A DNA stretch of 64,000 bases from Pampus argenteus (GCA_036937835.1 CM072864.1:583501-647500), one strand, 5' to 3'; shown: positions 25,601 through 41,592, counted from the stretch's first letter. Notes: generated by a model not told the origin, from the sequence alone. Numbers and translations are program-made.

Positions 25601-28600
25601 CAGTATAATGAGCAGAAACACAACAGGGAGCCGGAGAGGGTTGTAATTATCAAACACACTCACAGCACCGAGCACACTGCCAGATCCACACAGACAAACA
25701 CAATATACCAAGATGTTCGACAACTGAACATGCATGTTGTAGACACCAGGAGCCCCCACTACAACCTAAGAATAAATATAAAGCACGATGAGATGTCTAA
25801 ATACGTCGGTACGGCTTGGTCTCAGCACCAACTTCAGTCCCCTCTACAAAGGCTCTGATTGGCCCATTAGATGTGGGCAGCCATTCAAACGCCTGCATGC
25901 TGCTGTCTCCCACAGAAAGGTCTCTGTTGAGGTGGAAAATCCAGGTCAACCTGGTTAATAGCAGCTGAAACACATCCAATCAGTGACCAAACAACAGCAG
26001 GCCTGATAGATGATTGTTCTTATTGAGACGGTATTGACTGGCTCAGGCCTTTTGTTCGCCTCTCCTCCTCCTGCCTTTGTTTCACAGCTGATTGTTATGC
26101 ATTACATGGCCTCTGCAGTGTGTGTGTGTGTGGTTAGGTATTCAGGTGTTCCTCATGTTGTGGGGACTAGACGTGCGTTTCATTTGATGTGCCCTTTGTG
26201 TGTCACATGTAGCACCATAATGCACTTTACAAACCCTAAGAAAATATTTGTCTGTCTGTCTCGCATGTTTGTGTGCAAACAGTTTGATGTCATAATGAGC
26301 AGGAAGTAGAAGTAATTTTAAAAACAGAGCGTTCAGAGCAGGTTCACACCCTGACCTTTGACTTGCAGGCAGCATCTCTACATAGTGAGTGTTAGGGGTG
26401 TGACGAGATGAAAATATGTGAGATTTCTCGTCCGGTTGGAAATCGGTCTCGCGAGATTTGTTGTCCAACAAGCAGCCAGAAAACACATGCATAACTATTT
26501 GCGACGCCCCCGCCACTTTTAAATTGTGATCCAACAAGCAGCCGAATGACGTCGGAAAACAAAAAAACAAAGTTAAATAAAAGTCTGTTGTCCAGACATT
26601 CATATTTGTAATTTAGTTTTCTTTAAATCTCGTGTCTCGTCACACCCCTACTGAATACTGAAATACTGATGATCCACATGTCACGTGTGGTGGACCATTC
26701 AGTGTATTTATCTCCTGGTTCATTTTCTCTTTCTTGCCTCTCTCTCTCTGTTTAACTCCAGTAACATCATATATCTTTGTCTCTCTTTGTCTCTCATTAG
26801 CAAAAAGGCTGGAGTAACTCCCTGCGGCCGATGGACAGACATGGAAACGTGAAGGTAGAACACACTTGGATGTGCCATCCATCAGCATTCTGTCATCCTG
26901 ACTCTCCCGTCCTACATCCCTCCACCTGCCTCCTATCTGTGATTAATAAGCTTCCTCTCCCATAAAGCTGATGACAGATATGTTCTCCCAGAAACCTAGA
27001 GTGTCACCCACATCGCCTTTAATCAGGCATTTATCTGAGGAACTCTTTCATATATTCAGACCCACATTTAAAATTTTATAAGCTTGATTATTTGACTCTC
27101 GTTAGACGTTTCTCGACTTGACTGTCTCATCGGAGGACAGCCTCCGTTTGTTGTAATGTCAGAAAACGCTCCTTTGTGTCGTTCTGGTGAAGCTATGCTA
27201 ACTGCAAAAACAGTAGAGTGTGACAATAGAGAAATGGGATTACTGGGATATTACACCGTTCACCTCTCTTCTACCTTTCTATATCTACAATGCTATTGTA
27301 CATTTGTCAAAGTTGGAGAGGAAGGAGAGGAAATGACAGGAAGAAGGAATAGGATGGAGGAGGAGGAGGTGGAGGTTAGGTTGGTATTCATACGAATGCT
27401 TGAAGAGGCGCGGTTCACATAATCTTGACTAGAACAGTTTGTTGTCTTGATATACGTGACATTTTTTTGTGAAAACCCCCTTTAAGACCTCCGCAGGCCT
27501 AACTGTGTTCACAGCACAAAGCATTTCAGAAACGAGCTGGCAGAAGTTGATTTATTACCTCGAGAGACCACAGACGTCCCCTTCATTCATTATTTCTCAG
27601 CTTTTGACCTTGAATTCTTCTTTTTTTAACCTTCAGTTTTTATATTAATTATATTCCTCTGAATTCTAAAATCTGCTTTGACTCTTTAACAATTCATTTC
27701 TAGGACATTTTACAGACAGGATGGTGCAATTTGGAAAAATTTTGAGAAAAAAAATATTGTGATATGAGACTAGATATTGTCTTAGATTTTGGATATCATA
27801 ATATGGCTCCTGGTTTTGAAGGCTGCATTACAGTAAAGTGATGTAATGTTCATTTCATTATATCCACATTACTGAACTCATTGTGTAAATATTTTGTGAA
27901 AGCACCAATGATCAACAACATCGATATTGAGGTATTTGGTCAAAAATATTGGGATATCTCATTTTTGCCCATCCAGCCCTAGTTTGTATTAATATTGGCA
28001 TGTTATATGTTATGTTATTGGCAGATAACTTTTTTAAAAACTCTTTAACGAGCGCATTTCTGATACTAGCACATTACATAACTCTTTATAATAAATAAAG
28101 AACAAACATCTAGGACATTGTTGGAAAAAATGTTGAAACAACTACAAACCAACCAACTCAACTTTCATTTCTATTTTTCTTATTTTGTACGAAACTGCGA
28201 AACACTTTCTGTAAAATGCTCTAAAAATGTTAAATATGTACAAACTCACAGATGAAAAAACCTGTAAAATAAAGTGTTCCCTTTATAACTGTCTTTACTT
28301 TATCTGAGCATGAATCACATTCTGAATATTTAATTTATTCTGAATGTAAATCTCGTCTCCTCTTCAGGTCAGAGGTCGGAGGCCCTCTCAGCTCCCTACA
28401 CAAAACTCCCAGGAGCCTTTGCAGCCGGTCCGCAAGACTCACAAACTTAAAGGTAAACACAAGCATGCTTCACCTGTTGAATTTCTCTCCATCATCTCTC
28501 CATCTTCATCTTGCCTCCCTTCAGATGTCACAGTTTTTCATTTCATTTATCTTTTTCTTATTATTGTTTCTTCTGACACTTCCTCTCATCCTTTCTTGTC

Positions 28601-28804
28601 TCTTCCACTTAAATATGAAATGATTCTGTGTTTTCACTTGACTTGTACTGTTGTACCATATCTGCTTATCTGTTCCAGTATTAGTCATATGTCATCAGTC
28701 TCCTTGTCTGTTTGTCGAGATAAAAGAACAAACTGATTAACATCTTTATGGTGAACAGTGAAAATAAAATGGCTCCCATCGTCTGCTTTGTTTTCCTTCT
28801 CAGT

Positions 28805-28837
<33 letters not shown>

Positions 28838-31800
28838 CTTATTTGATCGTATTATTTACCAAAACAATCTTATCACAAGTTCCATGAAGCTTTCAGTTGT
28901 ATCACATGATCTTTCTCAGCAGCTGGAGTTTGCACACAAACCTTGTAATGACTTTGTTTCCAAGCTCAAGAATGGACTCAAACTCAAAATGATTTTTATG
29001 CAGCTGGGTCTGACAGCCTTTTTGTGTCTCCTCCTCCCCTCCTGCTGTCCTCCTCCCCTCCTGCTGTCCTCCTCCCCTCAGGTACATTAGCATCCAGCAG
29101 TAACGGGACTGGCAGCGCCTCCCTCTCCTCCGTCACCATGGTGGCCATTCCCGACTGTGTTGACAATGCTACGCAGACAGACATCAGCTTCCAGAACACA
29201 GTGACGTTAGGGAGGAGCCGACATCATCACCACCACCATGGAGGATCCTCCTCCCCCCCTTCTCCTCCCCTCCCTCCCCTCTTGGGGCCATACGGGATTA
29301 ATGAGTTGTATGTTTAGACTTGTCGTCTTTTTTTCTTAATAAATATTTATGGGATGCAAGTCACCAGATATGAAAGATCTATAATGTTTGATATGATGAG
29401 ACTGATTGTCTCCTCCCTCCAGCTGTGTGTTTGAGTACAACGACCCCAACGACTACTTTGACAGCTCGAACCATGAGGTGGACAGACAGGAGGAGCTGGA
29501 GTATGAGGTGAGTCATAAAGGTCATCAACGCATGAAGGCAGCAGGTCTGTGATGCACATGTACAAAGTCACATGCAATGTTTGCCTCATCAGCAGATTTA
29601 GTTAGTTAGTTAGTTAGTTAGTTAGTTGTTTGTTTGTTTGTTTGTTTGTTTGATTGTTTGTTTGTTTGTTTGTTTGTCAATGAATGTAACTGCCAAAATG
29701 ACCTGAAGGGCCTTTAACATCTTTGCAGTTTGGAGCTGTGCAGAAAGACAACAGACCATCTCAAACACCAGAGCTGCCTAACATAAAGCCACTCAGACCT
29801 TCTTCTTTCTTCTGTTCCTCCAGGAGGTGGAGCTGTACAAGTCCAGTCAGCAGGAGAAGCTGGGTCTGACAGTCTGCTACCGGACAGACAACGAGGAGGA
29901 TCTGGGGATTTATGTTGGAGAGGTGATGACATACTCTTCATCCCTTCATCCTTCTCTCCCATTCCTTTTCTCTTCATAATAAATTCAGACGGCTCATTGA
30001 GAAGTTAATACTGCTTATTCCTGATCGATCTATTCATTCAACCTTATATTTATATAATTGAATCCATGCAAGTTTTATTACATCCATCCATTGATCACTT
30101 TATTCATTATCTCATCTTTCGAATCATTTATTCGACCCAGAACTCAATCTTTCTTTCCATTCTTTCATCCGGGTTATAATGACTTACATATTCATGCATT
30201 TATTGCACCTTCATTTATTTATCTCTTCCTTAATTCATGAAGTCATTTATTTATCTTTCTGTTCTTAACTCTTCTGTGTTGCTTCAGGTGAATCCGAACA
30301 GCATAGCAGCCAAGAATGGACGCATTAGAGAGGGAGACCGGATACTTCAAGTAAACATTTATTTAAACTCTGTCCTGGTTACTCTGTCTTAAATACTTGA
30401 CATGTTTTATCTGGCTTCTTTTTGCTTAAAAGACATTAAAAAAAAATAACATTTCTCATAAAGAGCTCATTCTCAAAGCTCATTCACAGCTGAGACAATC
30501 CCTGCTCAGCTTTTTAAACTAATTTTAAAGTATTGTTGTTTGTCACAAAATCTTAACTCAAGGTCCACTTGCTGCTCTTTTTCAAACGTCTTCCTCAGAG
30601 CATGGACTTATATTCCACACTTAAGTAATCTCCCATCAATGTCTGCTGAGAAAGAGCACAAGATAAGGTTGAAACCACTCTTTCCAATGTCAAGATCATC
30701 CAACATGCTCAACATCATCGCTGTTGGTTTATGTTGGAGTAATTTAAACATACCACAAAACTAATATGTTATCTTTTCTCCATGTTTTTTACCTCATGTT
30801 TAACAGACATACTGTCCGTATCTGTGCTGTATCTTTGATTATATATCAGAACACCAGCTATGTATGTATGAAGATACTTTAAGTCTATTTAAGTCACCTG
30901 ACTCATGACGTCAGACTGTAACATCTAATCTCTACGTTTCCAGAGCACCACATTAACTGGCGCCACAAGGGTTAAAACACATTCAAATCAAACTGTGGAA
31001 ATGTATGTCTGGACCCCCCCCCCCACCCCCCGGGCAGTGTCGTCCAATCAGAGGGCACTGTCAGCAGCCCAGTTACTGCTGTCCTAAAAATAGACTGAGA
31101 GAGAGAGACAGAGGGGAAGACGAGGTGTCTCCCAGCATTTCAGCAAGAAAACTACAGCAAGGACTTGAATGACATCAGTGTAGATATCAAATATAATAAA
31201 AAAAACAAAGTGAAGAAAGGGAGGGAAAATTTTATAAAACAGAATGTAGTAAAAAAGCAAGTCAAGTAAATTTTATTTATGCATACAGAGGGAGAGGAGG
31301 AGAGAGGAGCTCAGTGCATCATGGGAAGTCCTCCAGCAGTCTAGGCCTATAGCAGCATAACTAGGGACTGGTCCAAGGCAGGCCTGAGCCAGCACTAACT
31401 ATAAGATTTATCAAAAAGGAAAGTTTTAAGCCTCCTCTTAAACATAAAGAGGGTGTCTGTCCCCTGACTGAACCTGGAAGATGATTCACCAGGAGAGGAG
31501 CCTGATAGATGAAGGCTCTGCCTCCCGTTGGACTCCTGGAGACTCGAGGAACCACAAGTAAACCTTCATTCAGGGAACACAGTGTTCTAGTAGGATAATA
31601 GGGTGCTATAAGATCTTTAAGATATGATGGTGCACGTGCAGCAGCATCTGGACCAGCTGGAGAGTCTTTAGAGACTTGTTGGTGCAACCTGAGAATGACA
31701 ATATAATCGGGTATCATCTGCATAACAATTTAAATGTTTTCAAGTAATATTACCTAAAGAAAGCATACACAAGATGAATAGGATTGATCCGAGCACAGAG

Positions 31801-34800
31801 CCTTGTGGAACTCTGTGTCTAATGTTTGTACACATGGAGGATTCAGAAGCAGATTAAACATGTTTAAAGATTCTTCTGAAGAGATATATTAAACTTCATA
31901 CTTTATACTTCCTCTCTACTACATGTCAGAGGTAAATCTAGTACTTTCTACTCCACTACATTTATCTGACAGCTTTAGTTACTGTTCAGATGCAGATTTG
32001 ACTCAATGGATAATATAAGAAGCTTTTAAAATCCAACACATTGTTAAAGATGAAACCAGTGGTTTCAACCTTTTAGTCTGTTGACGTCTTACTAACAGCA
32101 GTGTGTAGTCGGGTCACATTTCAGATGTCTATGAGTTGTTAACAGCTCCACCAAATAGTGATTTTTACCTCTAAACTTCTCACATGGTTTCATTTCAATA
32201 AATGTTCAAATGATCCAATATTTCAGCAAAAATCAAAGATTAGAGAAAAAGTCCAAAAGCTGAAAACAGATTTGTGTATCAGAACTTTGTTTCTTCTTCT
32301 TTCCTCTCCCATTAATCATCTCACGACCCCTCAGATTTATCTGGTGACCCTTTGGAGGGCCCCGACCCCTAGGTTGGGAACCACTGGACTAAACTATCTA
32401 ACTGTATATAAAGTAGTTGAAACTAGCTCCACCTCCAGCAGCTACAACAGTAACATGCTGCTCTAACACTGATGCTTCAGTATTAATAATCTATTGATGT
32501 CATATATAATAATACTTACAGAGTTTTACTCTGGAGGATCCGAGTACTTCTTCCAAAAAACAAGAGTTACAACATATATATTGTGCACTTGCCCTAAGAT
32601 ATTGGTCGAAGCCCAAATGAACAGTGAACATGTATTTCTTGCTGTAATCATCCTCCTTTTCGTACTGACCATTAGAAGATCCCTTCATAATGAACTTAAA
32701 AGTGAGGCGTGTTGTGCTGGAATGCTCTCTGTTACATGTTTTTAATGAGAATGTGACAATATGTTAATCAGGACATCAGTGGGAGATTTTTGCGATGGAG
32801 GATAAATGTGTGATGTGAATAAATTTGTCAATGGGACATTTCACCTTGTTATCTTCTGACCCTCCGACTGCCAGTGAAAAGTTAAAGTTAAAAGTGTGAT
32901 AAGAATAGACCTGCAGCACCTGGTATCGTCATAGTTACCAACCAGGAGGATGAATGATGTCAGTGCTGGTTACCATGACAGCCGTCACCACAGTGATAAA
33001 GGTCTTTGTCTCCCTGCCTGTCATACAGTCTATATATATACATATATATATCCAAACACAATTAACAGTGAAAGTGTTGTTACTGACACAAATCTGTTGT
33101 AGTCAGATCAGTCACATGATGTTATTCATCTGGTAAGTTAACAGGTTAACTGGTAAGTTATGATTATCTGCTGTAGTTTTATGAAATTATTTGATTTTGA
33201 TTTTATAAAAAGGAAAACCTTTGCTTTTGTTAGGAGTCAGATATTTTTGCCAGAGGGACAGATTTGGGTCATTATTTTCCTACTGCTGCTGTATACCGTA
33301 GTTATCACAGCCTGAAATTATTTCTTCTGTAATTTCAAGCCCATCACAGCAAGAAAATCACATATTTTACATTTCACATGTGAGGGTTTGTTATTTACAG
33401 TTCTGTAAAAGCACACATATGCTCAGGGATCACCTTATTAGGAACACCTGTGTAATCTAATGTAATACAATAAAACTGCTCAGCCAGAAATTCTACTTTC
33501 ACAAAGCTGAGACAGTTTGGTTTGTTGCTGACGCTGATGTATGTATGTATGTAAGACTAGATGTAAACACACATGAATGACTTCTGTTTGACTTCCTATG
33601 TGGTCTTATTAAAGATTGTACTAATAAAGATAAACTAATGATCAATCCTTTGTAGATTAACGGAATGGATATTCAGAACAGAGAAGAAGCCGTGGCCATT
33701 TTGACCCGAGAGGACAGCATCAACTTCTCCCTGCTGCTGGCTCGGCCAGACATAGAGGTGACACAACACGACACGACACGACACGACACGACACGACACG
33801 ACACGACATAACATGACATGACACGACATGACATGCTACAACACGACATAACATGACATGACACGACATGACACGACATGACATGACACAACACAACACG
33901 ACATAACATGACACGACACGACACGACACAACACGACATAACATGACATGACACGACATGACATGCTACAACACGACATAACATGACATGACACGACATG
34001 ACACGACATGACATGACACGACACAACACAACACGACATAACATGACACGACACGACACGACATGACATGACATGACACAACACGACATAACATGACATG
34101 ACACGACACGACATGACACGACATGACACGACATGACATGACATGACACAACACGACATAACATGACATGACATGACATGACATGACACAACACGACATA
34201 ACATGACATGACATGACATGACACAACACGACATAACATAACATGACATGACATGACACAACACGACATGACATGACACGACACGACACGACACGACACA
34301 ACACAACACGACATGACACGACACGACATGACACGACATGACATGACACAACACGACATAACATGACATGACACGACATGACACGACACGACACGACACG
34401 ACATGACATGCTACAACACGACATAACATGACATGACACAACATGACATGACATGACACGACATAACATGACATGCTACAACACGACATAACATGACATG
34501 ACACGACATGACACGACATGACATGACACGACATGACATGACACGACATGACACGACATGACATGACATGACATGACACAACACGACATGACACGACATG
34601 ACATGACATGACACAACACGACATAACATCACACAACACGACATGACATGACATGACATTACACAACACGACATAACATGACATGACATGACACAACACG
34701 ACATGACATGACATGACATGACATGACACTACACGACATAACATGACATGACACGACATGACACGACATGCTACAACACGACATAACATGACATGACACA

Positions 34801-37800
34801 ACACAACACGACATAACATGACACGACACGACACGACATGACATGACATGACACAACACGACATAACATGACACGACACGACACGACACGACATGACACG
34901 ACATGACATGACATGACATGACATGACATGACATGACATTACATGACACGACATGACATGACATGACATGACACAACACGACATAACATAACATGCTACA
35001 ACACGACATAACATGACATGACACGACATGACATGACATGACATGACACAACACGACATGACACGACATGATATGACATGACACAACACGACATAACATG
35101 ACACGACACGACATGACACGACATGACATGACACAACACGACATAACATGACATGACATGACATGACACAACACGACATAACATGACACAACACGACATA
35201 ACATGACATGACACGACACGACATGACACGACATGACATGACACAACACGACATAACATGACATGACATGACATGACACAACACGACATAACATGACATG
35301 ACATGACATGACACAACACGACATAACATGACATGACACAACACGACATGACACGACATGACACGACATGACATGACACAACACGACATGACATGACACA
35401 ACACGACATAACATGACATGACTTGACATGACACAACACGACATGACATGACACGACATGACACGACATAACATGACACGACATGACACGACATGACACG
35501 ACATAACATGACATGACATGACACGACACGACATGACACGACATGCTACAACACGACATAACATGACATGACACAACACAACACGACATAACATGACACG
35601 ACACGACATGACACAACATGACATGACATGACATGACACAACACGACATAACATGACACGACACGACATGACACGACATGACATGACATGACACAACACG
35701 ACATAACATGACATGACATGACATGACACAACACGACATAACATGACATGACATGACATGACACAACACGACATAACATGACATGACATGACATGACACA
35801 ACACGACATAACATGACACGACACGACATGACACGACATGACATGACATGACACAACACGACATAACATGACATGACATGACATGACACAACACGACATA
35901 ACATGACATGACATGACATGACACAACACGACATAACATGACATGACATGACATGACACAACACGACATAACATGACACTACACGACATGACACAACACG
36001 ACATAACATGACATGACATGACATGACACAACACGACATAACATGACACGACACGACATGACACGACATGACATGACATGACACAACACGACATAACATG
36101 ACATGACATGACATGACACAACACGACATAACATGACATGACATGACATGACACAACACGACATAACATGACATGACATGACATGACACAACACGACATG
36201 ACATGACACGACACGACATGACACGACATGACATGACATGACACAACACGACATAACATGACATGACATGACATGACACAACACGACATAACATGACATG
36301 ACATGACATGACACAACACGACATAACATGACATGACATGACATGACACAACACGACATAACATGACATGACACGACACGACACGACACGACATGACATG
36401 ACACAACACGACATAACATGACATGACATGACACAACACGACATAACATGACATGACATGACATGACATGACATGACACAACACGACATAACATGACATG
36501 ACACAACACGACATGACATGACATGACATAACATGACACGACACGACACGACACGACACGACACGACATGACAAGACATGACATGACACAACACGACATG
36601 ACATGACACAACACGACATAACATGACATGACTTGACATTACATGACACAACACGACATGACATGACACAACACGACATAACATGACATGACTTGACATT
36701 ACATGACACAACACGACATAACATGACGCGACACGACATGACATGACACAACACGACATAACATGACACGACATGACATGACACGACACGACACGACACG
36801 ACACGACACGACACGACACGACACGACACGACACGACATGACATGACATGACACAACACGACATAACATGACACGACACGACATGACACGACATGACACG
36901 ACATGACACGACATGACACGACATGACACGACATGACACGACATGACATGACATGACACGACATAACATGACATGACACGACATAACATGACATGACATG
37001 ACATGACATGACACGACACGACACGACATGACATGACATGACATGACATGACACGACATGACACGACATGACATGACATGACATGACATGACACAACACG
37101 ACATAACATGACATGACACAACACGACATGACATGACATGACACGACATGACACGACATGACACGACATGACACGACATGACATGACACGACATGACATG
37201 ATATGACACAACACGACATAACATGACACGACACGACATGACACGACATGACATGACACAACACGACATAACATGACATGACACGACACGACATGACACG
37301 ACATGACACGACATGACATGACATGACACAACACGACATAACATGACATGACATGACACAACACGACATGACATGACATGACATGACATGACACGACATG
37401 ACATGACATGACATGACATGACACGACATGACATGACATGACATGACATGACATGACATGACATGACACGACATGACACGACATGACACGACGTGACACG
37501 ACATGACATGACATGACATGACATGACATGACACAACACGACATAACATGACATGACACAACACGACATAACATGACATGACATGACATGACATGACACA
37601 ACACAACACGACATAACATGACACGACACGACATGACATGACACAACACGACATGACACGACATGACATGACATGACATGACACAACACAACACGACATA
37701 ACATGACATGACACGACATAACATGACACGACATGACACGACATGACATGACATGACATGACATGACATGACATGACACGACATGACACGACATGACACG

Positions 37801-40800
37801 ACATGACACGACATGACACGACATGACATGACATGACATGACATGACACAACACGACATAACATGACATGACATGACACAACACGACATGACACGACATG
37901 ACACGACATGACATGACACGACATGACATGACACGACATGACATGACATTACATGACACGACATGACATGACACGACATGACATGACACAACACGACATA
38001 ACATGACATGCTACAACACGACATAACATGACATGACACGACATGACACGACATGACATGACATGACACAACACGACATGACACGACATGACATGACATG
38101 ACACAACACGACATAACATGACACGACATGACACGACATGACATGACATTACACAACACGACACGACATGACATGACATGACACAACACGACATAACATG
38201 ACACGACACGACATGACACGACATGACATGACATTACACAACACGACATAACATGACATGACATGGCACAACACGACATGACATGACATGACACAACACG
38301 ACATAACATGACATGACATGACATAACATGACATGACATGACATGACATGACACAACACGACATAACATGACACGACATGACACGACACGACACGACATG
38401 ACACGACATGACATGACATGACATGACACAACACGACATGACATGACACAACACGACATGACATGACACGACACGACACGACACGACACGACACGACACG
38501 ACACGACACGACATGACATGACATGACACAACACGACATGACACGACACGACATGATAGACATAACATGACATGACATGACATGACACAACACGACATAA
38601 CATGACACGACACGACATGACACGACATGACATGACACAACACGACATGACACGACATGACATGACATGACATGACATGACATGACATGACACAACATGA
38701 CATGACATGACATGACATGACATGACATGACATGACATGACACAACACGACACGACATGACACGACACGACACGACACGACACGACACGACACGACATGA
38801 CACGACACGACATGACATGACACAACACGACATGACACGACATGACACGACATGACATGACACGACATAACATGACATGACATGACATGACACAACATGA
38901 CATGACATGACACAACACGACATAACATGACATGACATGACACGACATGACACGACATGACATGACATGACATGACACAACATGACATGACATGACATGA
39001 CATGACATGACATGACATGACATGACACAACACGACATGACACGACACGACATGACACGACACGACACGACACGACATGACACGACACGACACGACATGA
39101 CACGACATGACATGACATGACACAACACGACATGACATGACATGACACGACATAACATGACATGACATGACATGACACAACACGACATAACATGACATGA
39201 CACAACACGACATAACATGACACGACACGACACGACACGACACGACACGACACGACACGACAGGACAGGACAGGACAGGACAGGACAGGACAGGACAGGA
39301 CACGACACGACACGACACGACACGACACGACACGACACGACACGACACGACACGACACGACATGACATGCTACAACACGACATAACATGACATGACATGA
39401 CACAACACAACACGACACGACACAACACGACATAACACGCCCGGACATGATATGACACGACATGACATGATACGACACGACACGACACGACACGACACGA
39501 CACGACACGACACGATACAACACGACATGACATGACATGATACGATACAACACGACATAACATGACATGACACAACACAACACGACATGACATGACACGA
39601 TACGATACAACACGACATGACATGACATGATACGATACAACACGACACGACATGATACGATACAACACAACATGACATGACATGATACGATATGATACAA
39701 CACGACACGACATGATACGATACAACACAACATGACATGACATGATACGATATGATACAACACGACACGACATGATACGATACAACACGACACAATACGA
39801 TACAACACGACATGACACAACACAATACGACACGGCACAACACGGCATGACACGACACGACATGGCACGACATGATACGATACGATGATACGACATGATA
39901 TGACACAACACGACACGACATGATATGACACAACACGACATGGCACGACATGATACGATACGATGATACGACATGATATGACACAACACGACACGATATG
40001 ACACAACACGACATGGCACGACATGATACGATACGATGATACGACATGATATGACACAACACGACACGACACGATATGACACAACACGACATGACACGAC
40101 ACAACATGATATGACGCAACATGATACGACACAACACGACACGACATGATATGACACAACACGACATGACACGACACAACATGATATGACGCAACATGAT
40201 ACGACACAACACGACACGACATGATATGACACAACATGACATGACACGACACAACATGATATGACGCAACATGATACGACACGATATGACACAACACGAC
40301 TGAAACGACACAACATGATATGACACAACATGATACGACACGACATGATACAACATGACATGATATGACACAACACGACTGACACAACACAACACGACTG
40401 ACACGACATGATATGAGTACACAGGTAACACAGACTGCAGGTAAACATCGATACTTCATTTTAGCAGTTTAGTTTCACCTCCTTTATACAGGAGTTCATT
40501 ACTTGTGGTGTCTTTAACTTTTGTAAAGCAGAATAAAAACACTCCATTACAAGTAAATGTAAGCTAAGTAGTAAGTAATTTTATATATTAGTAATCAGTT
40601 ACAATGGTCGACATCTATTAAATAAACTAATGCTCTGCATCTTCAGTCTGCTCACACAACCAGCCTGGTGTGCTTAACGTACATGTTGTGTGTGTACTCT
40701 GCATGTGCGGTGCTACACACACCCACACACATGAATAATGTTCCCAGTATGACAGCAGGTCCCAGAGTGTGTCCACTTCTGCTGACAGTGGAGGAATTGC

Positions 40801-40878
40801 AACACAGCATGTTCATATATGTCAGTTAAAACACACACACGGATCCACAAACATTGACTGATAAATGTGAAATGTGTG

Positions 40879-40911
<33 letters not shown>

Positions 40912-41051
40912 TTCATACACACCAACCAACTAAATGAGCTGTCGGTCAGATCTGCTTCTAACGACAGAACAACAGATGATGGATGTGTTATCGACGAAGC
41001 AAATAACAAAACAGGAAGTGACAGTGATAAGAGATAGAGAGAGAGAGAGAC

Positions 41052-41106
<55 letters not shown>

Positions 41107-41179
41107 CAGACAGAGAGCAAGAGAGAGACAGAGAGACAGAGAGAGAGAGAGAGACCGAGAGAGAGACAGACAGAGAGCT

Positions 41180-41210
<31 letters not shown>

Positions 41211-41230
41211 GAGAGACAGACAGAGAGAGA

Positions 41231-41273
<43 letters not shown>

Positions 41274-41413
41274 TTCATACACACCAACCAAATAAATGAG
41301 CTGTCGGTCAGATCTGCTTCTAACGACAGAACAACAGATGATGGATGTGTTATCGACGAAGCAAATAACAAAACAGGAAGTGACAGTGATAAGAGATAGA
41401 GAGAGAGAGAGAC

Positions 41414-41468
<55 letters not shown>

Positions 41469-41541
41469 CAGACAGAGAGCAAGAGAGAGACAGAGAGACA
41501 GAGAGAGAGAGAGAGACCGAGAGAGAGACAGACAGAGAGCT

Positions 41542-41572
<31 letters not shown>

Positions 41573-41592
41573 GAGAGACAGACAGAGAGAGA

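Larger units (their letters stand above)
22062..28367 (+). other. pdzrn4: pdzrn4 intron 1 (6.3 kb)
   Basis: Contains TG or CA tracts at 22387-22412, 22482-22501, 22866-22901, 23024-23053, 24797-24836 and 25549-25599, plus the elements listed separately. Only the 54-nt candidate at 26801 has exon-like borders. Confidence 0.7.
30351..33655 (+). other. pdzrn4: pdzrn4 intron 6 (3.3 kb)
   Basis: Holds a C-rich patch at 31013-31032, an antisense LINE relic, and two dispersed repeats given separately. No exon seen inside. Confidence 0.7.

Noticed and set aside
33763..40418. CRISPR array
   Set aside because: There are no unique spacers between fixed repeats; units are contiguous 5-mers, and the genome is a vertebrate.
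33635..40459. Very long - strand open frames of M-S-C-H-V type (up to 1,249 codons)
   Set aside because: They come from a 5-bp repeat whose 15-nt frame has no stop in any - strand phase. Three overlapping frames are open at once, the composition is absurd for a protein, and they lie inside a pdzrn4 intron.
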